Assembly (NCBI RefSeq): GCF_019266065.1
Contig: NZ_LPNR01000125.1
Span: forward strand, 1 to 64,000
Direction: 5' to 3'
Length of the DNA stretch: 64,000 nucleotides
Origin: Nocardia sp. MH4
GTDB lineage: Bacteria > Actinomycetota > Actinomycetes > Mycobacteriales > Mycobacteriaceae
Made by a program: the position numbers and the translations under genes. The notes under the pieces were generated by a model. That model searched no databases. It worked only from the letters and a program-made list of their open reading frames with translations, and was not told the origin of the DNA. Positions 45,444-52,596 of the stretch are shown piece after piece; position 1 is the stretch's first letter; each line of letters begins with the position of its first letter.

Positions 45444-45694
45444 TCCGCACCGCCCGTGGTGGCAGCTGCGACGCACGCAGCAGCAGCGTCGTCAGCCAGC
45501 GGAGCGAGGATCTCGTACATCGCGCGCCCGGAGATTCCGAGCGCAGCGCCGATCGTGGCCGAGGCGGTGAACACCGCGTCGAGGAATCGCTCTCGTACCA
45601 CCTCGGCGGATGGCGTGATGTCGGTGGCGGGATTCCACACGACGCTGCCCGTCGTGGGGTCGACGCTCACGCTCTCGGTGGTCCGCACGGTCAC
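45440..45694 (-). CDS. small hypothetical protein
   Basis: 84 residues from GTG 45694 (GTGA overlap). VDPTTGSVVWNPATDITPSAEV then a helical Ala-rich half (AVFTASATIGAALGISGRA, ADDAAAACVAAATTGG). Unrecognised. Confidence 0.6.
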   Translation of the reverse strand: MTVRTTESVSVDPTTGSVVWNPATDITPSAEVVRERFLDAVFTASATIGAALGISGRAMYEILAPLADDAAAACVAAATTGGAE

Positions 45695-45783
45695 GCGAAG
45701 ACCTCGCGCAGGACGGCGATGGCGATGCGGCCGAGCAGCTCCCACGGGACCAGGGCGGCGATGGCGGAGGCGGTGTTCAGCAT
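45691..45783 (-). CDS. 30-residue hydrophobic micro-protein, first gene of the small-gene string
   Basis: ATG 45783 with AGAGGAGC at good spacing; stop 45691 overlaps the next GTG by four bases. Reads MLNTASAIAALVPWELLGRI then AIAVLREVFA: one amphipathic or transmembrane helix. Confidence 0.6.
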   Translation of the reverse strand: MLNTASAIAALVPWELLGRIAIAVLREVFA

Positions 45784-46270
45784 GACGTGCTCCTCTGGGT
45801 GATGCACCGATCGGTTCATATGCGACCAGCGACGATGTGGCACTTCTGGGCCGCACCGAGCCCGTAGCGCGAGCGCGGGGGGTTGACCGCTAGGGCCGGT
45901 GCGACGTTGAGCAGCGCGCAGCGTGGCCCCCCCGGGTGAGTTCCGAGTAGACGGGGTTGCGGCACCGAGCGTGTGAGCGCTGGGAAGTCGGGCCCACGGT
46001 GGACCGGGATAGGCCGGCCTCAGGACCGTCATCGGTGCGTTGGGCTGCTTGCCGGGCATGACTCCGGTTTGACGCGCTGAGTTTGGGGTGCGTCGCGGTA
46101 ATCCTGCAGACGCACGAAACCCCCAAGTCGGAGGGGATGACTTGGGGGTTAGGGCTAGTACGCAGTGCAGGGTGTTAACCCATTACTCGCGCACTTTAGA
46201 GACTACAGCAGACGTAACGGCTGGCGGCTCCTCGCCAGTCCGGCGTGTCCACCTGTTCGAGCAGCCCCAG
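45784..46270. other. non-coding gap, candidate packaging-end (cos) region
   Basis: No credible coding frame on either strand over 487 bases. It lies between the end of the toxin-antitoxin module and the string of genes that leads to HNH and terminase, where cos phages usually have their genome ends. It includes GC-rich asymmetric tracts (a run of seven C near 45928) and a strong stem-loop. The exact cohesive end cannot be read from sequence alone. Confidence 0.4.
46118..46150 (-). terminator. stem-loop terminator ending the early / toxin-antitoxin transcript
   Basis: Perfect 12-bp stem AACCCCCAAGTC (46118-46129) with GACTTGGGGGTT (46139-46150), nine-base loop, short T run on the minus strand. 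About 120 bases past the PIN stop. Confidence 0.75.
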
Positions 46271-46912
46271 CTATCGGCGGGGAGCCATGCGGCTGGCAGG
46301 GTTGCGGGCAGCCCGGACCAAGCTGACGAACTGCGGCGGCGGCAGAACGATTGTGTGGTTCTGCAACTGGCCCATCCGGTGGTAGTCCAGGAAATCGATG
46401 TCGCGTGTGACGCAGTAGACCCGCGATAACGGATCATCAGACGCCAACTTTCGGCATGCCCCGAATACCATACCGTCCTCGTGATCCAGAGGTGGATTGC
46501 TGTCGGGGTAGTTATCGATGATCGTGAACCCGTCCGACCAATCCACGAGCCCCCCGATCATCTCGCTCAGCAGCGTCGCGGCATCCGCCCTGCTCCAGCC
46601 AAGGTCCTGCATCGCCTTCCGGAAGACGAGAGTCTGGATCGAGTCATTCACTCCGACGTGCATCGTCTCAAGCCCGGCGAAGTTGCCTGATGTGCACAGC
46701 GCCAGGGCTCGGATCGAATCGGGATAGACGCGACCGTTACGAGGCGCCCTGTCGACCATGACAGTGGGGGACGAGTTCTTGGTCAACCTCGCGACTACCT
46801 CGTCGAACTCATCCCAACTGAACGGGGGACCAACCAAGGCCGCGACGTCCAGATAGACGTTGCAGTCGAAGACGACAATGTGTCGCTGCGGCGGAACACC
46901 GGCTGACTGCAA
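46271..46912 (-). CDS. PIN-domain toxin-type ribonuclease
   Basis: 213 residues from TTG 46912, the only start that keeps the PIN core, three bases after the Panacea stop. The first strand ends with the metal-binding Asp in IVVFDCNVYLDVAAL; further acidic positions appear in WDEFDEVVARL, HEDGMVFGACRKLA and YCVTRDIDFLDYHR. The last motif (RD.DFL) is the usual late acidic pair of PIN nucleases. The domain is longer than VapC (about 130) by a middle insertion of helices (SIQTLVFRKAMQDLGWSRAD). With the Panacea gene it forms a likely toxin-antitoxin pair that cuts RNA. Confidence 0.8.
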   Translation of the reverse strand: MQSAGVPPQRHIVVFDCNVYLDVAALVGPPFSWDEFDEVVARLTKNSSPTVMVDRAPRNGRVYPDSIRALALCTSGNFAGLETMHVGVNDSIQTLVFRKAMQDLGWSRADAATLLSEMIGGLVDWSDGFTIIDNYPDSNPPLDHEDGMVFGACRKLASDDPLSRVYCVTRDIDFLDYHRMGQLQNHTIVLPPPQFVSLVRAARNPASRMAPRR

Positions 46913-46915
46913 CGG

Positions 46916-47563
46916 CTACGGCTCCTGGCTGCGCCGACTACGAACCAGCGGCACATCTACAAGCTCCATCGGGGAAAACGCCTCAAGGTTGGCCCCGCCC
47001 CATGGATCGTCCTCAAGTTTTTCTTCTTGCAGTTGTGCGAGGAGGGCGTCGACGTCGATTGGGCTGTGATGATCCATGCTCTCCGACCCGGAGACCCCGC
47101 TAGCGGCAAGATCTGCTGCGGTTCGTCCGCCCAGGCGCCGCTCCTTGCGATAGAACCGCGCCATGGTTTCGGTCTTGATGGGACGGTTGCGAAGCCCCAG
47201 CAGTCCGCGGGCTTCCTTCCAGGGATCCTCGTCGTGCGTCAATGCGATCAGCTCACCGCCGGACATCGAGCCGTACTGCCGCAGGACAAGGTCGATGACA
47301 TTGGATGCGACGTCATCGAGGTTGATCCCAGCGAGGTCCTGGCTTTCCGGCTGGCGCGATCGGACATCCTTACGCGCATGCCACACTTCGGGGACCACTG
47401 GTCCGTTGTCCCACCCCTTGAGAGTGTCGGCGTACAGGGGCTCATCAGTGATCGCCAGGTGCCACGCCTGGACGTAGTAGAGCAGCTTCTGTAGCGGCAG
47501 GCTGTCCATGCGGCTGCCATGTCGGGCGATGAGCACCGATGCGACGTCGTTAGCGCACAGCAT
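46916..47563 (-). CDS. Panacea-domain (DUF4065/SocA-like) antitoxin
   Basis: 215 residues from ATG 47563, with AGGAGGTGA ten bases upstream. The Panacea core is clear: MDSLPLQKLLYYVQAWHLAI, ADTLKGWDNGPVVPEVW, and later SGGELIALTHDEDPWKEARG. A C-terminal tail of about 65 residues (ALLAQLQEEKLEDDPWGG) may be the toxin-binding part. Panacea domains are known to neutralise many unrelated toxin folds and are frequent in phages. The order antitoxin-toxin, the three-base gap and the operator-like repeats upstream support a self-regulated module. Confidence 0.85.
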   Translation of the reverse strand: MLCANDVASVLIARHGSRMDSLPLQKLLYYVQAWHLAITDEPLYADTLKGWDNGPVVPEVWHARKDVRSRQPESQDLAGINLDDVASNVIDLVLRQYGSMSGGELIALTHDEDPWKEARGLLGLRNRPIKTETMARFYRKERRLGGRTAADLAASGVSGSESMDHHSPIDVDALLAQLQEEKLEDDPWGGANLEAFSPMELVDVPLVRSRRSQEP

Positions 47564-47614
47564 CGGGCGTGTCACCTCCTTGATTGGCCGTGGCGTGATC
47601 CGCCATACCCGAAT

Positions 47615-47681
47615 GGTAGGCACTCAAGGTCACGAAATGGCCGTGAACGGCCAAGATGTGACGAAAATCGGTAGGCATTCA
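47615..47681. promoter_or_regulatory. operator-like repeats upstream of the Panacea/PIN module
   Basis: Direct repeats GGTAGGCACTCA (47615-47626) and GGTAGGCATTCA (47670-47681), 55 bases apart, flank a palindrome TGGCCGT-GA-ACGGCCA (47638-47653). They lie in the 150-base gap before the module, over the likely promoter. Confidence 0.55.
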
Positions 47682-47715
47682 GTACAGCAGTGGGGTCTGA
47701 CAAGTTCCGATTCGG

Positions 47716-48078
47716 TCAAGCGGTCGCCCACTCCGGCCGGTAGTCGGGATGATCGGACCAGATCGCGGCGATCACTCGGAGCGAGTCGGCCTCCTCGGGC
47801 GTGCCACAGAATCCGGGCCCGTAGTCGCCATGTGGCATCCACGGTCCAGGATGGCCTCGGCACTTCGGCCAGGGCTTCGCACGCTCGAACAACTCCCGCG
47901 TCGCCGCCACCTGCCGCAGCACGCGGGCGGGGTCGTGGAACACGCCGACGGCGTTGTCCGTGCCGGTGACGACCCACAGCACGCCACCGCTGCCCGGGCG
48001 GCTGGCGGCGGCCTGCGCTCGTTCCGCATCGCGCTCATCCTCGGTGAGGCGCGCTTCGATGAACTCCTCGATGGTCAC
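47716..48078 (-). CDS. DUF6221-type protein, copy 2
   Basis: 120 residues from GTG 48078 (GTGA overlap). TIEEFIEARLTEDERDAE, a short strand (VVTGTDNAVGV), HDPARVLRQVAATRELF, and a closing HPDYRPEW are the DUF6221 pattern. A single Cys (GFCGTP) is near the middle. Function unknown; common in actinobacterial phages and chromosomes. Last gene of the early operon. Paralogue of its upstream neighbour. Confidence 0.78.
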   Translation of the reverse strand: MTIEEFIEARLTEDERDAERAQAAASRPGSGGVLWVVTGTDNAVGVFHDPARVLRQVAATRELFERAKPWPKCRGHPGPWMPHGDYGPGFCGTPEEADSLRVIAAIWSDHPDYRPEWATA

Positions 48079-48500
48079 GGCTTCCACGCCTCCAGATAGT
48101 CGGGGTGCTGGTCCCAGATCGCGGCAAGCGGGTACAGCACCGCGCTCTCGGCCTCGATCTGCTGGGTGATGCTGGCCATGCCCCGGATGAGCTCAACCAT
48201 GGCCCGCAGGATCGGCGCCTGCCGCAGCACGCGGACGGGGTCATGCCGGGCGATGTGGCGGGCCCGCTCGTCCAGCCACCGATCGCTGCAGTCGTCGGCG
48301 GTGGCGATCCGGTTGTCCTCGCACATGTTCGGCCGGCCGGGCGCGTGATCCTCGCACCGATCTGGATCGGTCAGCGATCCGAATACCGCGTAGACCTCGT
48401 CTTCGTCGGCGACCCACCGCGCCGCGCTACCGCCAGCGGCGGCCTCGGCGATCTGCTCGTCCTCGTCGAGCCGCGCCTTGATGAAATCCTCGATGTTCAC
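48075..48500 (-). CDS. DUF6221-type protein, copy 1
   Basis: 141 residues from GTG 48500 (GGAGAAGG upstream; GTGA overlap). NIEDFIKARLDEDEQIAEA, HDPVRVLRQAPILRAMVEL and HPDYLEAW align with copy 2. A Cys pair and helix in the middle (DRCEDHAPGRPNMCEDNR) differ, so this copy may bind a metal. The two are adjacent duplicates that have diverged. Confidence 0.78.
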   Translation of the reverse strand: MNIEDFIKARLDEDEQIAEAAAGGSAARWVADEDEVYAVFGSLTDPDRCEDHAPGRPNMCEDNRIATADDCSDRWLDERARHIARHDPVRVLRQAPILRAMVELIRGMASITQQIEAESAVLYPLAAIWDQHPDYLEAWKP

Positions 48501-48742
48501 GCCTTCTCCTCCACGTTCGCCAGCGCCGCGTTGAGGAACTGCCCCGGCGACATGCCGAGCGCGGGCGCAATCTTGAGCAGCTGGTCCAAGCTCAGGTTCG
48601 CCTTGTCGCGTTCGATGTTGCTGATCGTGACGACGTGGATACCGGTCAGCTGGGCCAGTTCCGGTTGAGTGAAGTCGGCCCGCGCGCGCTCGGCCCGGAG
48701 ATGTGCACCGAGGGCGCGGAAAGCGCCGTCCAAGTCGATCAT
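48497..48742 (-). CDS. small XRE-type helix-turn-helix regulator
   Basis: 81 residues from ATG 48742. Nearly the whole protein is the HTH: LGAHLRAERARADFTQPELA, QLTGIHVVTISNIERDKANL, LDQLLKIAPALGMSPGQFL. Could repress late or early genes, or respond to the antirepressor; no target is visible. Coupled on both sides. Confidence 0.82.
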   Translation of the reverse strand: MIDLDGAFRALGAHLRAERARADFTQPELAQLTGIHVVTISNIERDKANLSLDQLLKIAPALGMSPGQFLNAALANVEEKA

Positions 48743-49401
48743 GCCGTCGATCCTCTCCCACGTCGCGGATGCACGGCGTGCGCTTCCAGAATGTCCCCCA
48801 GCCGATAGAACCTGGTCCCCGTGTCCCGGTCCCGCGAGCACGGATGCAGCGCCCCGGCCTTGTCCAGCACCTCGACCCGGCGCCGTGAGAGCCCTTCCCC
48901 GCGCTCGCCGAGCAGGTGCACCACCTTGTCGATCTGGTAGGCGGTCAGCACCTGTCGGTTCGCGCCAGCCAGCTCGTCCTCGGTGAGCGTGCCGTCGCCA
49001 GGCCGGTCCAGGCGCCGCTGCAGCGCCGCGATTGCCCGCGTGATCGACCGGTAGGCATCGGTGGCGCCTTCGGTCATGGCCAGGGCAATGACGTTGCGGT
49101 CGAGCCACTTCGCCGCGGCGGGGATCGTCTCGACAGCGGGCGGGTCGATGGCGCGCTGCTCGCACACCACCCGCACCCAGCCGATGAGCAGGTTGTGCAG
49201 GTCGTCGGCCATCTGCTGGGCGGCGACATCGATCGGGGGCTTGGACTGCGGCGCGGGGCGGCAGGTGGAGGCATCGAGGCCCTGCCGGTCGCCGCGGACG
49301 ATCGCCAGGGCGAGGGGCTCGAGGAGGTCGGGGATCTCGCGCAGCGCGGCGACGAGCTCGTTGCAGTCGGCACGGGACAGGAACATGTCGGTGTCGGCCA
49401 C
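48739..49401 (-). CDS. hypothetical early protein with MerR-like C-terminal segment
   Basis: 220 residues from GTG 49401 with AGGAGGTAG. Helical N-terminal two thirds (DCNELVAALREIPDLLEPLAL, RSITRAIAALQRRLD); the end (LTAYQIDKVVHLLGERGEG, RRRVEVLDKAGALHPCSRD, GTRFYRLGDILEA) looks like a winged helix of MerR type. Possibly DNA-binding. Family not recognised. Confidence 0.68.
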   Translation of the reverse strand: MADTDMFLSRADCNELVAALREIPDLLEPLALAIVRGDRQGLDASTCRPAPQSKPPIDVAAQQMADDLHNLLIGWVRVVCEQRAIDPPAVETIPAAAKWLDRNVIALAMTEGATDAYRSITRAIAALQRRLDRPGDGTLTEDELAGANRQVLTAYQIDKVVHLLGERGEGLSRRRVEVLDKAGALHPCSRDRDTGTRFYRLGDILEAHAVHPRRGRGSTA

Positions 49402-49405
49402 GGGG

Positions 49406-49573
49406 CTACCTCCTGGCGATGAGGGACACGAGCAGAGCGAGCAGACCGGGCACAACAGGCGTGACCGGTTCGGGGTCGTCGGCGGGCTCGGGGATGACAG
49501 TCATGCCGCCCGTGAGGACGTGCAGGCCGGTCGGGCGGCCGGGGGCGGCCTCGTAGCGGTCGAACCAGGGCAT
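49406..49573 (-). CDS. 55-residue small membrane-tailed protein
   Basis: ATG 49573 (TGATG overlap with the upstream stop). A polar N-terminus (MPWFDRYEAAPGRPTG) and a C-terminal hydrophobic helix with two Arg at the end (VVPGLLALLVSLIARR), the form of a tail-anchored peptide. Confidence 0.6.
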   Translation of the reverse strand: MPWFDRYEAAPGRPTGLHVLTGGMTVIPEPADDPEPVTPVVPGLLALLVSLIARR

Positions 49574-49854
49574 CAGGGCACCTCCCGCAACAGCGCCGGA
49601 GCCGCGGACTCGATGTGGCGCCAGCGCGTCCGCAGCTTGCGCAGGATCGCGACCTCCTGCGCGGTCCATCCGACTTTGGCGGCGACGGCGTCCATCGCGC
49701 TTTCGGATTCGCCTTCGTCGCCCTCGTCGTCCCAGCCGACGACGATGCCGTAGATCCACGCCTCGAACTTCGACTCGGCGAAGTCGCGGGAGTTGAACAC
49801 GATGGCGTCATGCAGCGCGGCCATCGGGTTCGGGCTGGGTGGAAACGCGCTCAC
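49573..49854 (-). CDS. small acidic hypothetical protein
   Basis: 93 residues from GTG 49854 (GTGA overlap). AALHDAIVFNSRDFAESKFEA, VVGWDDEGDEGESESAMDAV, WTAQEVAILRKLRTRWRHIE. Helical and acidic in the middle. Unrecognised. Confidence 0.65.
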   Translation of the reverse strand: MSAFPPSPNPMAALHDAIVFNSRDFAESKFEAWIYGIVVGWDDEGDEGESESAMDAVAAKVGWTAQEVAILRKLRTRWRHIESAAPALLREVP

Positions 49855-50426
49855 TCGGTCACCTCCCGTAGCTCGACCACGCGGCAGTCGAGCTCGCCGC
49901 CCCTCCACCGCATCAGGCGCGCCTCAGCGGCGGCCCGTGAAGTCGGCTCGGTGCCTGCGAGCCACAACCTCCCGTTGCCGCGGATCACCAGCGGGAGATA
50001 CCCGATCGGCTCCCGCTGGGCGGCCTCCAGCTCGGCGACGCGGGCGGCCAGCGCGTCATGGTCGCGGCGGGTTTCGGCTTCGGAGTGCCGTGCCCGCCGG
50101 TACATCCGGGCGTGCATCGAGGCGCGGGACTGGTGCCCTCGCCGTGACTTCCACAGGGTGTCGATCACGCGGCGGGCGTTGCGAGCGTACAGCGACAGTC
50201 GGGCGCGTTCCGACTCCGCGTCGGCGAGGTCGGCGGCCTGGGCCTCCATGGTCGTGACGCGGGCGCGCAGGGCCAGCAGCTCGGCGGCCATCGACGAGCG
50301 CTCGGACTGCGACAGCCAATCCCTGCCCTCCGTGACCCGCCGCAGATGCTCGTCCGTGAGGCGACCGATCTGGATGGTGTGCCCGCCGTGGCAGTCGTCG
50401 GGCGGGCAGGAGCAGGTGTCGGTCAT
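49851..50426 (-). CDS. coiled-coil early protein with N-terminal Cys cluster
   Basis: 191 residues from ATG 50426 with GGAGGG. Starts with TDTCSCPPDDCHGGH, possibly a metal site, followed by long helices (ADLADAESERARLSLYARNA, HSEAETRRDHDALAARVAEL) and a short beta end (GYLPLVIRGNGRLWLAG). Unrecognised; perhaps a scaffold for DNA or protein binding. Confidence 0.65.
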   Translation of the reverse strand: MTDTCSCPPDDCHGGHTIQIGRLTDEHLRRVTEGRDWLSQSERSSMAAELLALRARVTTMEAQAADLADAESERARLSLYARNARRVIDTLWKSRRGHQSRASMHARMYRRARHSEAETRRDHDALAARVAELEAAQREPIGYLPLVIRGNGRLWLAGTEPTSRAAAEARLMRWRGGELDCRVVELREVTE

Positions 50427-50764
50427 CGGCCCTCCTCGGTGGTGAAGTGCCATTCGATGTAGTCCGGCACTTCCGGCCGGGCACTGATCGGGCCCGACAT
50501 GCCTGGCCGGTAGTCGCCCTCGTCGAGGGTGTCCGTCGACGGGTCGATGGCGTCGTTGTCGAACCAGTCCTGCATCCAGCACCTGTCATGCCCGACGTAG
50601 GGATGCTCGTGCTCGGACTCGTCGTACGGCCAGGTTTCGCAGTCGCAGTCCGGGTATCGGTGGCACGGCGCGGTGCTGTCGCCGTGGCACGTGAACTTGA
50701 TGCGCCAGGTCACCACGTTGTCCGGGTCGCCGGTGATCTCGACGGCGTGGAGGTGGTCGGTCAT
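50423..50764 (-). CDS. Cys/His-rich small hypothetical protein
   Basis: 113 residues from ATG 50764. HLHAVEITGDPDNVVTWRIKF, then TCHGDSTAPCHRYPDCDCETW and GHDRCWMQDWFDNDAID. The spaced Cys and His suggest zinc binding. The family is common in actinophages (as I recall it) but uncharacterised. Coupled to the HIT gene. Confidence 0.68.
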   Translation of the reverse strand: MTDHLHAVEITGDPDNVVTWRIKFTCHGDSTAPCHRYPDCDCETWPYDESEHEHPYVGHDRCWMQDWFDNDAIDPSTDTLDEGDYRPGMSGPISARPEVPDYIEWHFTTEEGR

Positions 50765-51105
50765 CGGTGTTGTCCTGTCCATGGGAGCGCCAGGCCGTCA
50801 TCGGCGCGGCGGGGTACGTAGTGGATGTGGACGTGTGGCACGGTCTGCGTCGCCGCCGGGCCGGACGAGGTGATCAGGTTGAAGTCCGGGCCCTGACTCT
50901 CGGCGAAGGTCTCGGCGTAGCCCATGCAGGCGCGCACCGCTTCGGCCGACGGGTGCTCGGCGTGCCACATCGGGACGAACAGCATGTGCCCAGGCGTGAC
51001 CGGATTGAGCGGCTCGAACCGGGCGACAGTTCCGGCGTAGTCCTGCTCCCAGTCGCGGTTGTCGATGCGCTGGCAGAACGGGCACGCGGGGTCGTAGTCA
51101 GCCAC
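50761..51105 (-). CDS. HIT-family nucleotide hydrolase/transferase
   Basis: 114 residues from GTG 51105 with GAGGTGG. Classic signature HVHIHYVPRR near the end, an N-terminal CPFCQRIDNRDW zinc-like pair, and NPVTPGHMLFVPMWHAEHP. HIT enzymes act on nucleoside phosphoramidates, dinucleotides or adenylated products. In a phage it may recycle AMP adducts or counter a host signal nucleotide; that is inference. Short but complete. Confidence 0.88.
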   Translation of the reverse strand: MADYDPACPFCQRIDNRDWEQDYAGTVARFEPLNPVTPGHMLFVPMWHAEHPSAEAVRACMGYAETFAESQGPDFNLITSSGPAATQTVPHVHIHYVPRRADDGLALPWTGQHR

Positions 51106-51835
51106 GGCCGACCACCTCCCGGTTGACCGTGTCGGCGAGCGCCTGGACGTGGCCGAGGCGCAGATAGTCGGCGGTGTGGCGGCCGTCGATCAGGTAGCCG
51201 CGGGCGAACTTCAACGCCCCGGCCCACGTCCGCCAGTTCTCGCCGGACCACCACCGTTGGATGCGCTGGTGTCGCGCCTTGTCGACGAGGTCGAGGGCCC
51301 AGGCGTGGATCTCGGCCGGGCCTGCGAGCGACCACCACTCGGACAGGTCGGCCACGCTCCGGAGCGGATTGCCTGCGGGCAGCGCGGTGATCGGGTCGCC
51401 GTCGGCCGCCGCCCACCACACGGGCCCGGGCACGGCACGCTGTCCGGCGATGCCGTAGCCGGGCGCGGGTGGCCGGTGCGGCATCCCGGCGCCGACCGGC
51501 CGGAGCGGGTCGGCGATGAGCGCGCAGCCGACGAGGTGGTCGGCGGCCACGCCGGGCATGTGCTCGACGATCTCGCGGGCGAGGTCGCCAGCAATGCCAG
51601 CGCCCTGCGAGTACCCGGCGAGCACGTACGGCCGATAGCCGGAGATTGCTCGGAGCAGCGAGCGGCGGCCGGTGAAGCGGCTCTGCGCGTACGGCATATC
51701 GAGTCCGCCGTAGGCCGCGGCGTACTCGACGATCCGCGGCCGGAACTTCGCCGGGTCGAGGGCGTCGGCGAAGGCCTGCGAGATGCCGTCGCCGCGCGGG
51801 AATCCGGTGCCGGGCAGGATCAGGACGTCGATCAT
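51098..51835 (-). CDS. lysB: lysin B-like mycolyl-arabinogalactan esterase (cutinase/PE-PPE fold)
   Basis: 245 residues from ATG 51835. Alpha/beta hydrolase with nucleophile S76 in VLAGYSQGAGI, likely Asp147 in AADGDPITAL and His220 in IDGRHTADYL. LysB enzymes free mycolic acids from arabinogalactan and help lysis of mycolata. Usually the gene is next to lysin A; here it lies about 25 kb away in the early operon between HIT and an unknown gene, which may mean a different expression time. No signal peptide. Confidence 0.82.
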   Translation of the reverse strand: MIDVLILPGTGFPRGDGISQAFADALDPAKFRPRIVEYAAAYGGLDMPYAQSRFTGRRSLLRAISGYRPYVLAGYSQGAGIAGDLAREIVEHMPGVAADHLVGCALIADPLRPVGAGMPHRPPAPGYGIAGQRAVPGPVWWAAADGDPITALPAGNPLRSVADLSEWWSLAGPAEIHAWALDLVDKARHQRIQRWWSGENWRTWAGALKFARGYLIDGRHTADYLRLGHVQALADTVNREVVGRG

Positions 51836-52185
51836 GGTCGCGCCCCCGGTGTTGGGACGTACAGGACGATCACGCTGCCTTCGCGCTTGATCACCTGGCG
51901 CGAGCTCGAGCGGTCCTCGGTGTCGTAGGCGCTGGCCCAGTTCGGCGCGTTGGTGAAGCCGTCCCATGAGGTCAGCTGATACGCCATGCCGCCGTGGGTG
52001 CCTCGGGTCCCGACGACGATCGACCTGCCGGGGAGCTTGTCGAGCTCGGCCGGGTCGGTGATCTCGCGGGCGGGTGGACGCCAGCCAGCAGCGATCACCG
52101 CGTCAGCCGCGCACGCGCTGTAGCTGGGCGCTTGGAACGATGCGGCGTCGATGATCTCGGTCAGGGTGTCGCGGTCACTCGCCAT
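51832..52185 (-). CDS. hypothetical early protein
   Basis: 117 residues from ATG 52185. Starts with DRDTLTEIIDAASFQAPSYSAC, a common opening of small actinophage proteins, then DPAELDKLPGRSIVVGTRGTH and QVIKREGSVIVLYVPTP. Probably an alpha + beta domain; role unknown. ATGA overlap with lysin B. Confidence 0.7.
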   Translation of the reverse strand: MASDRDTLTEIIDAASFQAPSYSACAADAVIAAGWRPPAREITDPAELDKLPGRSIVVGTRGTHGGMAYQLTSWDGFTNAPNWASAYDTEDRSSSRQVIKREGSVIVLYVPTPGARP

Positions 52186-52300
52186 CGCTGTTGTCCTCGC
52201 CGTTGATCAGGTGGTCCATGAAGCCGTCATGGATGGCGTCCAGGGCCGCTTCCATCTCGGCGACGGCGTCCACGCGGGGGTGGTTCGGGTTCTGGCTCAT
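52175..52300 (-). CDS. 41-residue acidic peptide
   Basis: ATG 52300 (ATGA overlap) to 52175, overlapping the next gene by 11 bases. Helical and acidic (DAVAEMEAALDAIHDGFMDH). Unrecognised. Confidence 0.55.
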   Translation of the reverse strand: MSQNPNHPRVDAVAEMEAALDAIHDGFMDHLINGEDNSDGE

Positions 52301-52596
52301 CGCGCACCGCCGGTCAGCATTGCCGCGGCAATGCGAGCGAGCTTCGAGGCAACCGCGGTTGCGGTTTCGAGGTCGAACCGGTACCGAGCGAGCCATTCAT
52401 CGGTCCGCTCGGACGGGCGCGGTTCGATCGACGGCTCTCCGTGGGCGTCGTGGGCGAAGCCGTCGATCATGACTGCCCAGCTGTCCGGGCCGCGACGCTC
52501 GATGGCGACCGTGGACCGGCGGTGGGCGGCGTGCTCGGGCGGCAGGCACGACACCTCGTAGCGGGTGGCAGTGATGGTGGGCTCGGGGGTGGTCAT
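52297..52596 (-). CDS. small hypothetical protein
   Basis: 99 residues from ATG 52596. TRYEVSCLPPEHAAHRRSTVA, DSWAVMIDGFAHDAHGEPSIE, FDLETATAVASKLARIAAAM: a beta meander followed by a helix. Seen in phage early regions; function unknown. Coupled both sides. Confidence 0.68.
   Translation of the reverse strand: MTTPEPTITATRYEVSCLPPEHAAHRRSTVAIERRGPDSWAVMIDGFAHDAHGEPSIEPRPSERTDEWLARYRFDLETATAVASKLARIAAAMLTGGAR

Noticed and set aside
45784..46117. Exact cohesive end sequence in GC-rich tracts
   Set aside because: Several G/C-rich stretches are possible; no feature singles out one, so only the region is proposed.
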